Assembly (NCBI GenBank): GCA_900491605.1
Contig: UESW01004565.1
Coordinates: 308,802 to 372,801 of the forward strand
Length of the DNA stretch: 64,000 nucleotides
From: Calamus simplicifolius
Taxonomy: Eukaryota > Streptophyta > Magnoliopsida > Arecales > Arecaceae
Reading direction: 5' to 3'
Positions 33,705 to 44,773 of the stretch are shown here, piece by piece. Under the pieces are notes generated by a model. That model was not told the DNA's origin. It ran no database searches and saw only the letters and a list, made by a program, of their open reading frames with translations. Position 1 is the first letter of the stretch; every line of letters starts with the position of its first letter. The position numbers and the translations under genes are program-made.

Positions 33705-33717
33705 AAGGGCGGGAGGG
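33705..33717 (+). other. Polypurine tract, Gypsy element 1
   Basis: AAGGGCGGGAGGG just before the 3' LTR start at 33722. Confidence 0.75.
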
Positions 33718-34569
33718 CATCTGATATGGCTAATCACATCCCCGAGCGATATGATAACAGCCCGTATGATTTTTTGAGCATGAGTAATGAGTTCAGCTAG
33801 TCTCAATTTCGGTCTTGGCTTTGGCCTCGGATTCGGCTCGACTTCTCTTCGGCCTTGGCCTCGAATTCGGCTCGGCCTCGGCCGCGAGCTCAACACGACC
33901 TCGGCTCATCCTCGGCCTCAGCTTCGACCTCGGATTCGGCTCGACCTCGGCTTCGGCCTCGACCTCGGATTCAGCTCGGTCTCGGCTCGGCCTCGGCCTC
34001 GAGCTCAGCATGACCTCGGCTCATCCTCAGCCTTAGCCTCGACCTCATATTCGGCTTGGCCTCGGCTTCGGCCTCGGCCTTGGCCTCGAGCTCAGCACAA
34101 CCTCGGCTCATCCTCGGCCTCGACCTCGGATTCGGCTCGGCCTCAGCTTCGACCTCGGCCTCGGATTCGGCTCGGCCTCAGCCTCGAGCTTGACATGACC
34201 TCGGCTCTCCTCAGCCTCGGCCTCGACCTCGGATTCGGCTCAGCCTTGGCCTCGGATTTTGCTCGGCCTCGAGCTCGGCATGACCTCGGCTCATCGTCGG
34301 CCTCATCCTCGAACTCAGCCCCGGCTTCAGCTTCGGCCTCATTCTTGCCTCGCACACTATTGGTACATAGTTCCAGTCATGAAATCAATCTGAACTTTGA
34401 GCAGAGTAATTTGAAACACCACAGGAACTACCGCGTAGCCTGCTCACCCATTTTGTTAGAATCACGGGCAGTTGCAGATACTGTTAGCAGTTGCTGATAT
34501 TCGCGATATGTGTTTAATAGCAGTGCGCCCGCCTATGGAGCCAATCTTAACTAAAGATCGAATTGATCG

Positions 34570-36456
34570 TGTAACGACCCGGGCCCACGGGCCCGTTTCG
34601 TTACAAGAAAGCAAGACGGACAAGGTCCACACCAACTTGGGCCACACAGCCCAAAAAGAGATCCAATTGGTGCCTTGTCCTTCTTGCTTAACCGGTTATA
34701 AACCACTCAACCAATTCCTAATTTCCAATGTGGGACTATTAGGAGGGGCATCACAATCTACCCCCCTTATAGAGGCGACGTTCTCATCGCCAGAGGCAAT
34801 TGATCACAACCACCAGGCAGGCAGGATTCTAAGGTGGCCCCCACAGGTTCAAGAGGTGGCTCCCATCCCCCATGGATGTAGCACTTTGCCCTGTGTGGCA
34901 CTTAGCTCCTGCACTTCTGACTGGTGCGAGGCTCTGATACCATATTGTAACGACCCGGGCCCATGGATCCATTTTGTTACATGAAAGCAAGACGGACAAG
35001 GTCCACACCAACTTGGGCCACCACAGCCCAAAAAGGGATCCAATTGGTGCCTTGTCCTTCTTGCTTAACCGGTTATAAACCACTCAACCAATTCCTAATT
35101 TTTAATGTGGGACTATTAGGATGGACATCACAATCTACTCCCTTATAGAGGCGACGTCCTCATCGCCAGAGGCAATTGATCACAACCACCAGGCTGGCAG
35201 GATTCTAGAGGTGGCCCCCACAGGTTCAAGAGGTGGCTTCCATCCCTCATGGATGTAGCACTTTGCCCTGTGTGGCACTTAGCTCCTGCACTTCCGACTG
35301 GTGCGAGGCTCTGATACCATATTGTAACGATACGGGCCCACGGGCCCGTTTCATTACAAGAAAGCAAGACGGACAAGGTCCACACCAACTTGGGCCACCA
35401 CAGCCCAAAAGGATCCAATTGGTGCCTTGTCCTTCTTGCTTAACCAGTTATAAACCACTCAACCAATTCCTAATTTTCCAATATGGGACTATTAGGAGGG
35501 GCATCACAATCTACCCCCCTTATAGAGGCGACGTCCTCGTCGCCAGAGGCAATTGATCACAACCACCAGGCAGGCAGGATTCTAAAGGTGGCCCCTACAA
35601 GTTCAAGAGGTGGCTCCCATCCCCCATGGATGTAGTACTTTTCCCTGTGTGGCACTTAGCTCCTGCACTTCCGACTGGTGCGAGGCTATGATACCATATT
35701 GTAATGACCCGGGCCCATGGATCGTTTCGTTACATGAAAGCAAGATGGACAAGGTCCACACCAACTTGAGCCACCTCTAGAATCTGTGGGGGCCACCTCT
35801 TGAACCTGTGGGGGCCACCTCTAGAATCCTGCCTGCCTGGTGGTTGTGATCATTACCCCTGGCGACACGAGGACGTCGCCTCTGTTAAGGGGGTAGATTG
35901 TGATGCCCCTTCCAATAGTTCCACATCGGATAATTGAGAGTTGGTTAAGTGGTTTATATGTAGTAAAGCAAGAAGGACAAGACACCAATTGGATCCCTTT
36001 TGGGCTGTGGTGGCCCAAGTTGGTATGGACCTTGTCTGCTTTCTTATAATGAAGCAGGGCCCGTGGGCCCGGATCGTTACAATATGGTATCAAGCCTCGC
36101 ACCAATCGGAAGTGCAGGAGCTAAGTGCCACACAGGGCAAAGTACTACATCCATGGGGGATGGAAGCCACCTTTTGAACCTATGGGGCCACCTTTAGAAC
36201 CTGCCTGCCTGGTGGTTGTGATCAATTGCCTCTGGCGACGAGGACGTCACCTCTATAAGGGGGGTAGATTGTGATGCCTCTCCTAATAGTCCCACATGGA
36301 AAATTAGGAATTGGTTGAGTGGTTTATAACCGGTTAAGCAAGAAGGACAAGGCACCAATTGGATCCCTTTTTGGGCTGTGGTGGCCCAAGTTGGTGTGGA
36401 CCTTGTCCGTCTTGCTTTCTTATAACGAAACGGGCCCGTGGGCCTGGGTCGTTACA
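34570..36456. mobile_element. Palindromic multi-copy TRIM array inside the 3' LTR
   Basis: Terminal-repeat retrotransposon in miniature (TRIM). Minus-oriented part: LTRs at 34570-34755, 34946-35132 and 35323-35508 alternate with about 190-bp internal regions, then a truncated LTR at 35700-35776. Plus-oriented part: a partial internal region at 35777-35898, LTR 35899-36081, internal 36082-36269 and LTR 36270-36456. LTRs are 183-187 bp, TGTGATGCC...CGTTACA in their own sense. Internal regions start with the initiator-Met-type binding site TGGTATCAGAGC and end in the polypurine tract AAGGGGGGTAG. The whole block starts TG, ends CA, and is flanked by one GATCG pair (34565-34569, 36457-36461). No protein coding. 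Confidence 0.88.
35899..36456 (+). mobile_element. Structurally complete TRIM unit
   Basis: LTR 35899-36081, primer-binding site at 36085 (TGGTATCAAGCC, a one-base-deleted form of the tRNA-iMet site TGGTATCAGAGCC), non-coding internal region, polypurine tract 36256-36266, LTR 36270-36456; 558 bp in all. It must rely on proteins from other elements. Confidence 0.85.
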
Positions 36457-36803
36457 GATCGGATTTCACTATTATCCGCAAAAGGTAAGAGGGACCCCTG
36501 AACAAGTATATAAAGCCCCCGACTCACAATGAGGGGGGGGATCTCTCTCTTTTCTCTGATCCTAACTCTTGTTCACTGACTTGAGCATCGGAGGGTCCCC
36601 ACCAGAATTACTGGTCTGGGACTTTCCTTGCAAGTTTTCAGTCAAAAGGAGGCGATTTGTCATTACCGGAAGTCTACCCAGACCATCTCTCGCCCGGTGT
36701 TCTTGAAAAGTGATCTGGAAGCAACATATATATATATATAATGCTTATTTTACTCATTTATTCAATTCATAATTAGATTGAGTGAATATATGTTATTATC
36801 AAT

Positions 36804-37850
36804 ATGAGGCCAAAGGAGAACCATAGCCGGTAGACCCAGTGGCCGGGGATGTAGCATCGACCCACTTGATCCAGAGACCTCATATGCAAGGGAGCTTAGA
36901 TCTTCACTTCCCGCAAAGCCTTCGCAATTTCCATAGCATATTAGACATCAGTCCGTGTCAAATCATGATACTTCTTCTTCAGCTACTAGATCAGCACAAA
37001 CACTGGAGAGTTCTTCCTCCTCAGGCTATAGGGTACTAGCATGGATGCTGATGGATTGGAAGTATAAAAATTTTAAAATTTACATTTATGTGTAATTTTT
37101 ATAATTTATTTAAGAATTTGCATTATTTATCATTTATTTTATGCTAACAATTTCATTGAGCAGTATATAGTATCTAATCAGATCAGTGCTACATTTTCAA
37201 AGCGCGCTGGTTTGACTAGTTATGATTGGCAGCACGTATCTTTCAACACAAGCAATTTTATTTTTCTGTGTTTTAGATAAACTATTATGTTAAATATATT
37301 AAACCATTCATATAAAAATTCTTAATTTCATTGTATTGCAGAATTAACTTTTAATTTCAATGCAGAAGAAGTTTACGTGGGATCCAACAATTCATTATGC
37401 CATTAGGCCGGCATACGATGCTCTTGCTGCATGATGTTACTCCAACATGCTTCATCAGTAGAGGAGATCTGATCATTGTCTCGTGCATGTGCCTGAGTGC
37501 ATATGGCACGAGTGATAGCAGGTGTGGCAGTCCGAGGTCTGGCATAGAAAGTCCACCATGGCTAGCATGAACCGTCATTCTAAGAAGGGCAGTCCAAGCA
37601 TAGGTTTATCCTACCACACAGCTGGTTCGATTTCTATTCAGAAGCATCGACACCGTTTGGTAATAAAATAGCAATAAGTCCATTATAGATTTTTATTTTT
37701 ATTTATGAATACGTACATTTATACACTATATTTTTTATTTTTATAGACTATGTAGGAGGGCACAGACCCAGATGAATTCCGTCTATTCAAGGTGATGCAC
37801 ACGAAAAAGAATGGTTTCTGGGTCGATGCAGGTTCATAGCAAGTCGAAGT
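36804..37850 (+). pseudogene. CACTA second gene (Transposase_24-like), 5' exons
   Basis: Plant En/Spm accessory protein family. After an ATG at 36804 and a short Ser/Gln-rich head, an exon at about 37365-37660 reads KKFTWDPTIHYAI, then VWHRKSTMASMNRHSKKG and HTAGSISIQKHRHRL, the usual K(S)...N(R)...HTGGS-like signature. The next exon, 37741-37850, has GTDPDEFRLFKVMHTKKNGF followed by WVDAGS, and ends at a GTAAG donor. Several in-frame stops are present. The following intron carries the RTE LINE, and the gene resumes at 40198. Confidence 0.75.
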
Positions 37851-37895
37851 AAGAATTTTTGCCTGGAATATTAATTACTATTTCAATTTTGATAG

Positions 37896-40190
37896 TTCTT
37901 AAACTCAACTCAACTCATATAAGCCTTTTCCAACTACATGGGATCGGTTACATGAATCTGCTTCCTTCACCCTGCTCTATTCAGGACCAAGTCGATATTC
38001 AAATTACAAATAGTTATATTTTTTTAATTATTTTATCCATATTAGTTTAGATCTACCTCTACCTCTATCTTATCATGGATTATTAAAATATCACTCTTTC
38101 TAACTGAAGCAACTAAATGTCTACGTTGTATATGTCCAAACCACCGTAATCGATTTTCTTTATTTATCTTTAATTGGGGCTACTTCTATCATTTTCTTAT
38201 ATATTTATTTCTAATACTATCTTTTAAAGTTTTACCACATATCCATCTTAATGCACACATTTTATCATACTTAATTTATTCACATGTTGTTTCAATATGG
38301 CCCAATACTATGTTTCATATAGTATAGTTGGCCTATTAGTGGTTTTATAGAATTTTTCTTTCAATTTTAATGGGATACGCTAATCATACAATACTCCCGA
38401 AGCACTCCTCTACTTACTCCATCATGCTTTAAACTCTATGATTCACATCTTCATCATTTTACCTTTTTATTGGATAATTGATCCTAAATACCTAAATTTT
38501 TACTTCTTAATATCTTTTGGCTTGCAATCTTTACTATTTTTTTATTTGTATTTCTACTCCCACTAAAATTATATTTTATGTATTTAGTTTTAGTTTTGCT
38601 AATCTTAAAACCTTCTAAAGCCTCTCTCCAAATCTCTAACTTAGCATTTACTTCTACTTCAGATTTAGTTTCATCAATCAACACTATATCATTTGCAAAT
38701 AACATACACCATGGAATATCATTTTGAATATATTTGGTTAATTCATCCATAACTAATATAAAAAGATACGGACTTAAGATAGATCCTTGATGTAAACTTA
38801 CAATAATTGAAAACTTACTAATTTTTTCTATTATTGTTTTAACAATAGTTATTGCTCTATCATACATATCTTTTTATCAATTCTACGTACCTTTTGGTAA
38901 CTCCTTTTTTCTCTAAAGCTCGTCATATTATTTCTCTATGTACACTATTATATGCTTTCTCTAAATCAATAAAGACTATATAAAGATCTTTTTTCTATAC
39001 CTCTTCATCAATCTTTTTAATAAATAAATAGCCTTCATGGTCGATCTTTCAAGCATAAATCCAAATTAATTATTTGATACTAAAGTTTCAGCTCTTATTC
39101 GATTTTCTATTACTCTTTTCATAATTTTATTGTATGACTCATCAGCTTAATTTCTCTATAATTTGTATAATTTGAATATCTCCTTTATTTTGTATATGGG
39201 TATTAATATATTTTTCTCTAATCATTTGTCATTCTTTTAGTTGCTACAATTTTGTTAAATAAATTGGTTAACCATATGACTCTAATTTCTCCTAAGCCTT
39301 TCCAAACCTCAATAGGGATCGTATCTGGTCCTAATGCTTTTGCATTTTTTATTTTACTCAAAGCCTTTTTAATCTCAAGCATACTAAATCTAGGTTATCT
39401 CATTCTTCTACTCTTAAAAGTTATAAATTATTTTTATTTAATAAATTTTTAAAATAATTTTTTCATTCCTTTATCTATTCTTCTTTTATTAAGACTCTTT
39501 CATCTTCATCCTTAATATATTAATATAGTCAAAATCTTTATTTTTTTCTCTTAGTTTTGCTAGTTTATATAGTTTTTTCACCTTCTTTTATATCTAGTCT
39601 ATTATAAATTATTATAGGCTTTAAGTTTAGCATTACTTACCATATTTTTAGCTTTTTCCTTGCATTCCTATACTTTTTAAGACTTTCTTCATTCCTAGCC
39701 TCTTGCCAAATTTTTAAGTTTGTCCTTTTAAGCTTGATGATCGCTTAAATTTTCTTGTTCACCATCAAGTTTTCTTTCCTACTAGTCCTACTCCTTTTGA
39801 TTCTTCTAAACTTTTTTATTGTATTTTTTATGTATTTAGTTGCTTTTTTCATACTAAATTAAGATCACTATATATATTCATAGTCATTTCTCTTACTAAC
39901 TTTTCTTTAAATAATTCTATTTTTCTCCTTTCAAATTTTACTATTTAATTTTTGGATTAATAGTTTTACGTTTTACTCTAGATTTTATTTTTATCCATAT
40001 ATCTGCTACCATTATCCTATGTTATAAAGTTAAACTTTTTTGAAATAACTTTACAGTTTTTGCATATTATTTTATCCACCTTTCTAGTTAAGAAAATATC
40101 TATTTAACTTTATTAATATACTTTTAAATATTATTAAATATTCTTCTCTCTTTTGAAATAAGTGTTTGCTATTACTATATAATATTCCTT
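37896..40190 (-). mobile_element. RTE-clade LINE, minus strand
   Basis: Its 3' end is seen at 37896-37990 as the complement of CCCATGTAGTTGG-AAAAGGC and of the (TTGAG)n tail. The minus strand encodes RT pieces: FIDLEKAYNSV near 38965, then at 38484-38867 the block VSLHQGSILSPYLFILVMDEL, IPWCMLFANDIVLIDETK and ISKTKTKYI. The catalytic FADD box reads FAND. Stops and shifts are frequent. The 5' part (39540-40190) is AT-rich and decayed; its endonuclease domain was not recognised. The 3' tail matches the short retroposons at 6306-6480 and 6915-7062. Confidence 0.8.
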
Positions 40191-40197
40191 GTATATG

Positions 40198-40680
40198 ATT
40201 TGCAAGCCCAAATGGATGAGCTTCTCTCTCAGGCATCGCAGGCCGATTCTACTAATGGGGAGACACCTATCGAACTCGCACTAGAAGAGAGTCGACGTGT
40301 ATTCTTGGAAGCTGTGGTGCCCAACCAAACGACCGTAGGATGTACGGTCTTGGCACCAAAGCTTCCAGATACTTCCCCTATCGTGGCTCGAGTTCTTACT
40401 ATGCTTGGATCCAGCAACATTTGTGCTAAGTAGATAGATTAGATGAAGCAATTTATTATAGAGCAGGTGAGGCAGGAGTTCAACGAGTACATTGCTGAGC
40501 TACGGTAGCAGCTTGCAAACATTAGAGCCCAGCAAGCCATGGATAGACAGCATCATGAGAGGAGAGATGCATGAGATGCAGGACTTGGTTCACCTTCTGT
40601 CACAGAACACCCATGGTTTTCTCTCTGATACAGCCTGGCCTCCACCATGTGATCCAGCTCAGGACTCCTAATTTTCTTTT
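40198..40680 (+). pseudogene. CACTA second gene (Transposase_24-like), 3' exon
   Basis: Opens after an intron acceptor near 40197 and reads QAQMDELLSQASQADSTNGE, then VFLEAVVPNQTTVGCTVLAP, corresponding to the C-terminal (..LG..R.G.VRG.G..P) region of the family. A coiled coil follows (MKQFIIEQVRQEFNEYIAEL). Stops at 40430, 40438 and 40508 and later show decay. It is separated from its upstream exons by the LINE-bearing intron. Confidence 0.72.
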
Positions 40681-41854
40681 ACTTTTGTTGTTATGTAAAA
40701 AAGGATGTTATGAATTAATCGGTGCAATAAATGCATTGGATGTTGTAACAAATTCATTTCAGTTTGAAAGGATTTTTAATGTCTTAAATTCTCTTTTGTA
40801 ATTCTGTTAATATTTTAATCGTATGTAACTTTGGACAGCAATCATTCCTTTTCGTACATTGAAGTATGTTCTAATGTTCTAATGTTATATTTTCTTATCT
40901 TTGATGATGACAGATCTTCATGTTGTAGTCACGATGGGGGCAGATGAAATTGTTCTTAAGGTACGCCTTGATGCTTGTGATGCTTTCTGCTCTTTCTTAG
41001 TTATTGAGGATACATAGATTGTTTATCTGGTTGTTTTTGGTAGGTATATATGTTGGACTTACTTGGCATTTCTAGGGTGTTCATGTTGCAACGGTTCCAC
41101 AACATCTTCTGCAGCCTTTTGGTAACAAGTTTTTAAATATTTGATTTATAAACTCATGCTCTCTGTGAATTTTGTAGCATGAAGAACGCCATTTTGTTTT
41201 TATAAATGAAATCCTGGCTTATGATAAAGATTTGTATTTTTTCTGCTTGTCATGAGGGGTTATTGCTGTTAAACATTATTTCCTGTAGGGAAAGTTATTG
41301 CTGAAATTTATAAGACATCTTGTAATAAATTTTATGGTGTGCAAGTCAATTATTCACTAGAGTATTTTACACTATGGTCCCACAATTTTCCTGGATGTTG
41401 CTCTTTAATTTCAGCTATGTTCTCTATGAGCTTTCTTTTATGTCTATGTGGGTAAGGAGGTAGCGTTCTAATATAGTTTGTGTTCTTCTCATTCATAAGC
41501 AAATTATTTATGTATCTGTGTGCATCTGTGTTAGCGCACGCACAATTTAGTTGTCCTTTAATCCGTTCTCATGCTGATACGGTACACATTCAGGGAGGTG
41601 CATTCCTATCTTAAACATGAGACGTGACTTTTCTTATTCTGCCTTTTGAAAAGGAAATGTTCTATTGATTGTGTTGAAAACACTATCCAAATGATTTTGG
41701 ATCGATGCTTGGTTTCATTTTCTAAGAAGTACATATCTTTCTAAGAAGATGGGGAACTGCAGGTTACTTTAATTTTAGCCATCTGAAATCAACTGAAACT
41801 GGTCACTGACATTAGAATGGTTGTGACTATAGCTAACTGAACAGGTGCTATAAT
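40681..41854. other. Captured or untranslated sequence between CACTA gene and DXS exons
   Basis: Probably the 3' UTR of the CACTA gene, then captured host DNA. At 40919-40972 an AG-flanked, GT-flanked open stretch reads DLHVVVTMGADEIVLK and could be an exon of another gene; I do not recognise it. Another short stretch at 41078-41131 reads GVHVATVPQHLLQPFGN. The rest resembles intron DNA. Confidence 0.4.
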
Positions 41855-42545
41855 GGATACCCCTATGCAGAGAGAGCTGCTGACAAGTATCATGGTAAAA
41901 GCTGAATGCCATGGGAAAATGCAGAGTGATGAAGATTTGAAGATTAAGCTCTGGTTAGTTGTAATGTCTATCATGTTGTAATCTGCCTTTTTTCTGCAGG
42001 TCATACATGATGTGGATCTACAAATGCTGCCAGTGGGGTTTGCAATGGATCGAGTAGAGCTTATCGAAGCTGATGGTCCAACGCATTGTGGATCATTCGA
42101 TGTCACATACATGGCATGCCTGCCCAATATGATTGCATGGCTCCTTCAGATGAGGCTGAACTGTTTCACATGATTGCCACTGCAGCAGCCATCGATGACC
42201 GGCCATCGTGTTTCCGATATCCAAGAGGGAATGGGGTTCGAGTTCCTCTACCAGCAGAACACAAGGGTGTTCCTCTTGAGGTATTTGTCAAGGAGATCAT
42301 GCCCCTTCTTTTTGGTGTTGGCTTAGAAAAATTTTTGAGGACAAAATATATAGATTAATAGGCTTTTTGCAGGTGGGCAAAGGTACGATACTGATTGAAG
42401 GTGAGAGGTTGGCTCTTCTGGGATATGGAACAGCTGTTCAGACCTGCTTGGCTGCTGCTTCCCTGGTGGAGAAATATGGTCTCAAATAACAGAAGCTGAT
42501 GCACGCTTCTGCAAACCATTGTATCAGACCCTTATTATAGCTAAC
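41855..42545 (+). pseudogene. DXS: Captured fragment of 1-deoxy-D-xylulose-5-phosphate synthase
   Basis: DXS makes the first intermediate of the plastid MEP isoprenoid pathway from pyruvate and glyceraldehyde 3-phosphate. Exon pieces with introns are kept: GYPYAERAADKYHG at 41855-41896; exon 42000-42280 with VIHDVDLQMLPV, FAMDR, GPTHCGSFDVTYMACLPNM, then SDEAELFHMIATAAAIDDRP and SCFRYPRGNG; intron 42281-42372 (GT...AG); exon from 42373 with VGKGTILIEGERLALLGYG and EADARFCKP. These are transketolase-like pyrimidine-binding and C-terminal segments. Single-base deletions near 42134 and 42488 shift the frame. Homology stops near 42545. It lies between the last CACTA gene exon and the CACTA 3' end, in the same orientation. 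Confidence 0.85.
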
Positions 42546-42969
42546 CGAACATTATGCTATAAAAGTTTTCTTTGTATAATGGTAGATTTGCAACAATTGT
42601 ATAAAAGTTTTTTTGCAGCAATTGTTATTAATGCATGATAGATTTGCCTCATTAATTATATAAACAGGTTTTAATTTTTTTTTATTAAATTAAAAAATAA
42701 AAAATTATAAATAATAGTGAGAAGCAGAACTAACGATGCAACACATGTTTGCGCCGCTAAATAGCTATGCTCTATTGCGTTACAAAATAGCGATGCTAGT
42801 TTTACGTCGCAAAATAGTGACGCCTTTGCGATGACTTAGGCTTCAGCGACCGAAGCCTTAGTGACGACATTTTTTTCGTCATATTGCATCGCTAAGTTCA
42901 TTTAGCGATGCATTTTTTTTGTTTAGTGGTGTATTTTTGGCGTCGCTAAATTCTTTTTTCCTTGTAGTG
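42546..42969 (+). repeat. CACTA 3' subterminal region and terminus
   Basis: After an AT-rich stretch, 42720-42955 holds repeated GCGTCGCTAA, GCGATGC and AGTGACGAC words in both senses, as expected of the subterminal transposase-binding region. The end TTCTTTTTTCCTTGTAGTG finishes at 42969. The next bases CTAC continue the duplicated host segment (compare CTAC at about 7948), so this is the outer boundary. Confidence 0.83.
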
Positions 42970-44773
42970 CTACTTTGTTAACATCTGCCTCTTTTTCCAC
43001 CTCCAATAGTTTGCTTTAAAACAAGAGAGGGTTTCAATGAAGATAATAAGGAAGGTGTTTGATGTGATAGGGGAAGAGCCAGGAGAGAGAGAGAAACAAA
43101 GATTAAAAAAAAAAAAGAGAAAGAGAAAGTGAAAAAAAAGAGAAAAAGAAAAGAAAAAAGAGAAAGGATCTTGGATCAACTAAATGAAGTTATTGTCGAT
43201 CTTATCTTTAAAAACCTTAGATTAGCTAAATAATGACCTTAACGTTTTTGTTTCAAGACCTACTTTACTCAAAGAGGAGCCCTACTCTGAGATCAAGGTC
43301 AAGCCAACTTAGAGGGGAACTCTGTACCTAGATCAATGTCAAGCCAACCTAAAGGAAAGCCTTGCACTCTGATCAATGTCAAGCTAACTTAAAGGAGAGC
43401 TTTATGCTTAGATCAAGGTCAAGCTAGCCCAAAGAGAGCCTTGCACCTAGATTGAGTTCATGCTAGTTCAAATGGGAGACCTACTTCTGGATCCAATCCT
43501 ACAGGTCTAAAAGGGAGCCCTGCTATTAGACTTCGGGGAACCTTGCTCCTAGATCAAACCCAAGCTAACCTAAAAGAAAGCCCTACTCCTAAATTAGCCC
43601 AAAAGAGAGCCCTATTATAGACCAAAGCTAATTGGTCTAAAAGGGAGCTTTACTTCCGGTTCAAGCTTAACTCAAATTTAGATGGAAGCATTGTTATAAG
43701 ATCGAGATTGAGCAAGTTCAAAGAGGAGACCTACTATCAAATAAAGCCCAAGTCAGGCAAATTCCACTCCCAAATCAAGCCAAAGGGATGCTCTATTCTC
43801 AGATCAAACCTCAAAAGAAAGTCCTACTCCTAGATCGAGCTAAAAGGGGATCCTACTAAAGAGAAGCCCTTTTCCTAAATCAAGCTCAAAGAGAGTCTTA
43901 CTCCTAAATCAAGCTAAAAGTGAGTTATACTTTGAGATTAAATTAGGTGGAGTTTGAGTCAAGTTCAATGAGGATTCCTACTTTCAAATCAAGCTAGGAA
44001 GAGCCCTACTCCTAGGTCGAGCCAAAGGAGAGCATGCTCTCGGATTGAGCTAAGTCAAGCTAAAGAAGAGTCATGCTTCTAATTCAAGCCCCACTTGAGC
44101 CAAAGAGGAGCCTGCTTCTAATTCGAGCCCAACTCGACTCAAAGAGGAACCTTGCTTCTAATTCTAGCTTGATTCAAGCTAAAAAGAAGCCATGCTCTTT
44201 AATCAAACCAAAAGAAGCCTTACTCCTAATTCAAAATAAAGAAAAGGCTTACTCCTAGCTTAAACTAAAAAAAAAGTCATACTTCTAACTTAAGCTTTAT
44301 TAACAAAATAAGACAAGGTATAAATACTCTAAGATACTATAGAGGTCTACTTTTTATTTGAATTATATTTCTCTCCTAATTAGAGGAGGATAAAATTTCT
44401 CTTTTATGTTAGTGAAATTTAGCTCAAATCGAATTATATTCCTAGCCAATACAAATATAAAAAATACTACAAACATAATACATTATATTTTGATGCTTTA
44501 AATAGGTTATTCCATAGATCCTTGAGCTATATATTAATCTGTGCATCTGTGTGGTTATATATTAATCTGTGCATATATGTTGTTATGAAAGCTAAAATTA
44601 AGAGACCCTGGCCCTTCATCATGAGATGATCATCAATAGATTAGGATCTTTATTGAAACTCCACCAAAAGCCACTGTTGCTCTCGTGATGACTTGATAAA
44701 AATTTGTCATAGCAAAAGCCACAATGAATGCCATCATAACTATAACTACCATTAAAACAAAGGTAGAAAGAGT
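42970..44773 (-). repeat. Duplicated segment B: downstream repeats of the membrane-protein gene
   Basis: Continuous homology with 7948-9659. It includes a purine run (43080-43166), the GAGCCCTACTCCTAGATCGAGCC array (43200-44290) and the TAAATACTCTAAGATA stretch. It lies downstream of the copy B gene. Short frames in the array are not genes. Confidence 0.7.

Larger units (their letters stand above)
23182..36726 (+). mobile_element. Tat-clade Ty3/Gypsy LTR retrotransposon (element 1)
   Basis: A complete but decayed element, 13.5 kb with its internal insertion. 5' LTR 23182-24180, primer-binding site 24184-24201, gag, protease, RT, RNase H, a second archaeal-type RNase H, integrase, a tandem-repeat spacer, an antisense gene on the minus strand, polypurine tract 33705-33717, and 3' LTR 33722-36726. 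Five-base target duplications TATAT flank it at 23177-23181 and 36727-36731. The dual RNase H, lack of a chromodomain and long repeat-bearing 3' region place it in the Tat clade. Many stops show it is old. Insertion was between two genes of the CACTA transposon. Confidence 0.88.
33722..36726 (+). repeat. 3' LTR of Gypsy element 1, interrupted
   Basis: Starts TGATATGGCTAATC and ends GGAAGCAACA. It is 3005 bp instead of 999 because a TRIM array with its 5-bp duplication is inserted at 34570-36461 and the CTCGGC repeat is longer. Its TATA box is at 36507-36515. Confidence 0.87.
22200..42969 (+). mobile_element. CACTA (En/Spm) transposon, 5'-truncated, with nested insertions
   Basis: The + strand carries, in order, the C-terminal exons of a TNP2-type transposase (22240-23158), the Transposase_24-type second gene (36804-37850 and 40198-40680), a captured DXS segment (41855-42545), and a 3' end whose last bases CTTGTAGTG (42961-42969) are the reverse complement of the canonical CACTACAAG terminus. 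A Gypsy element with TSD TATAT separates the first two genes, and an RTE LINE lies in an intron. Excluding those two insertions about 4.9 kb of CACTA sequence remains. Both genes are damaged and the 5' end is lost, so it cannot transpose by itself. Confidence 0.82.

Noticed and set aside
34472..36177. Cys/Trp-rich frames around the TRIM array
   Set aside because: They fall on TRIM LTRs and internal regions, which are non-coding by structure (primer-binding site, polypurine tract, TG...CA ends).
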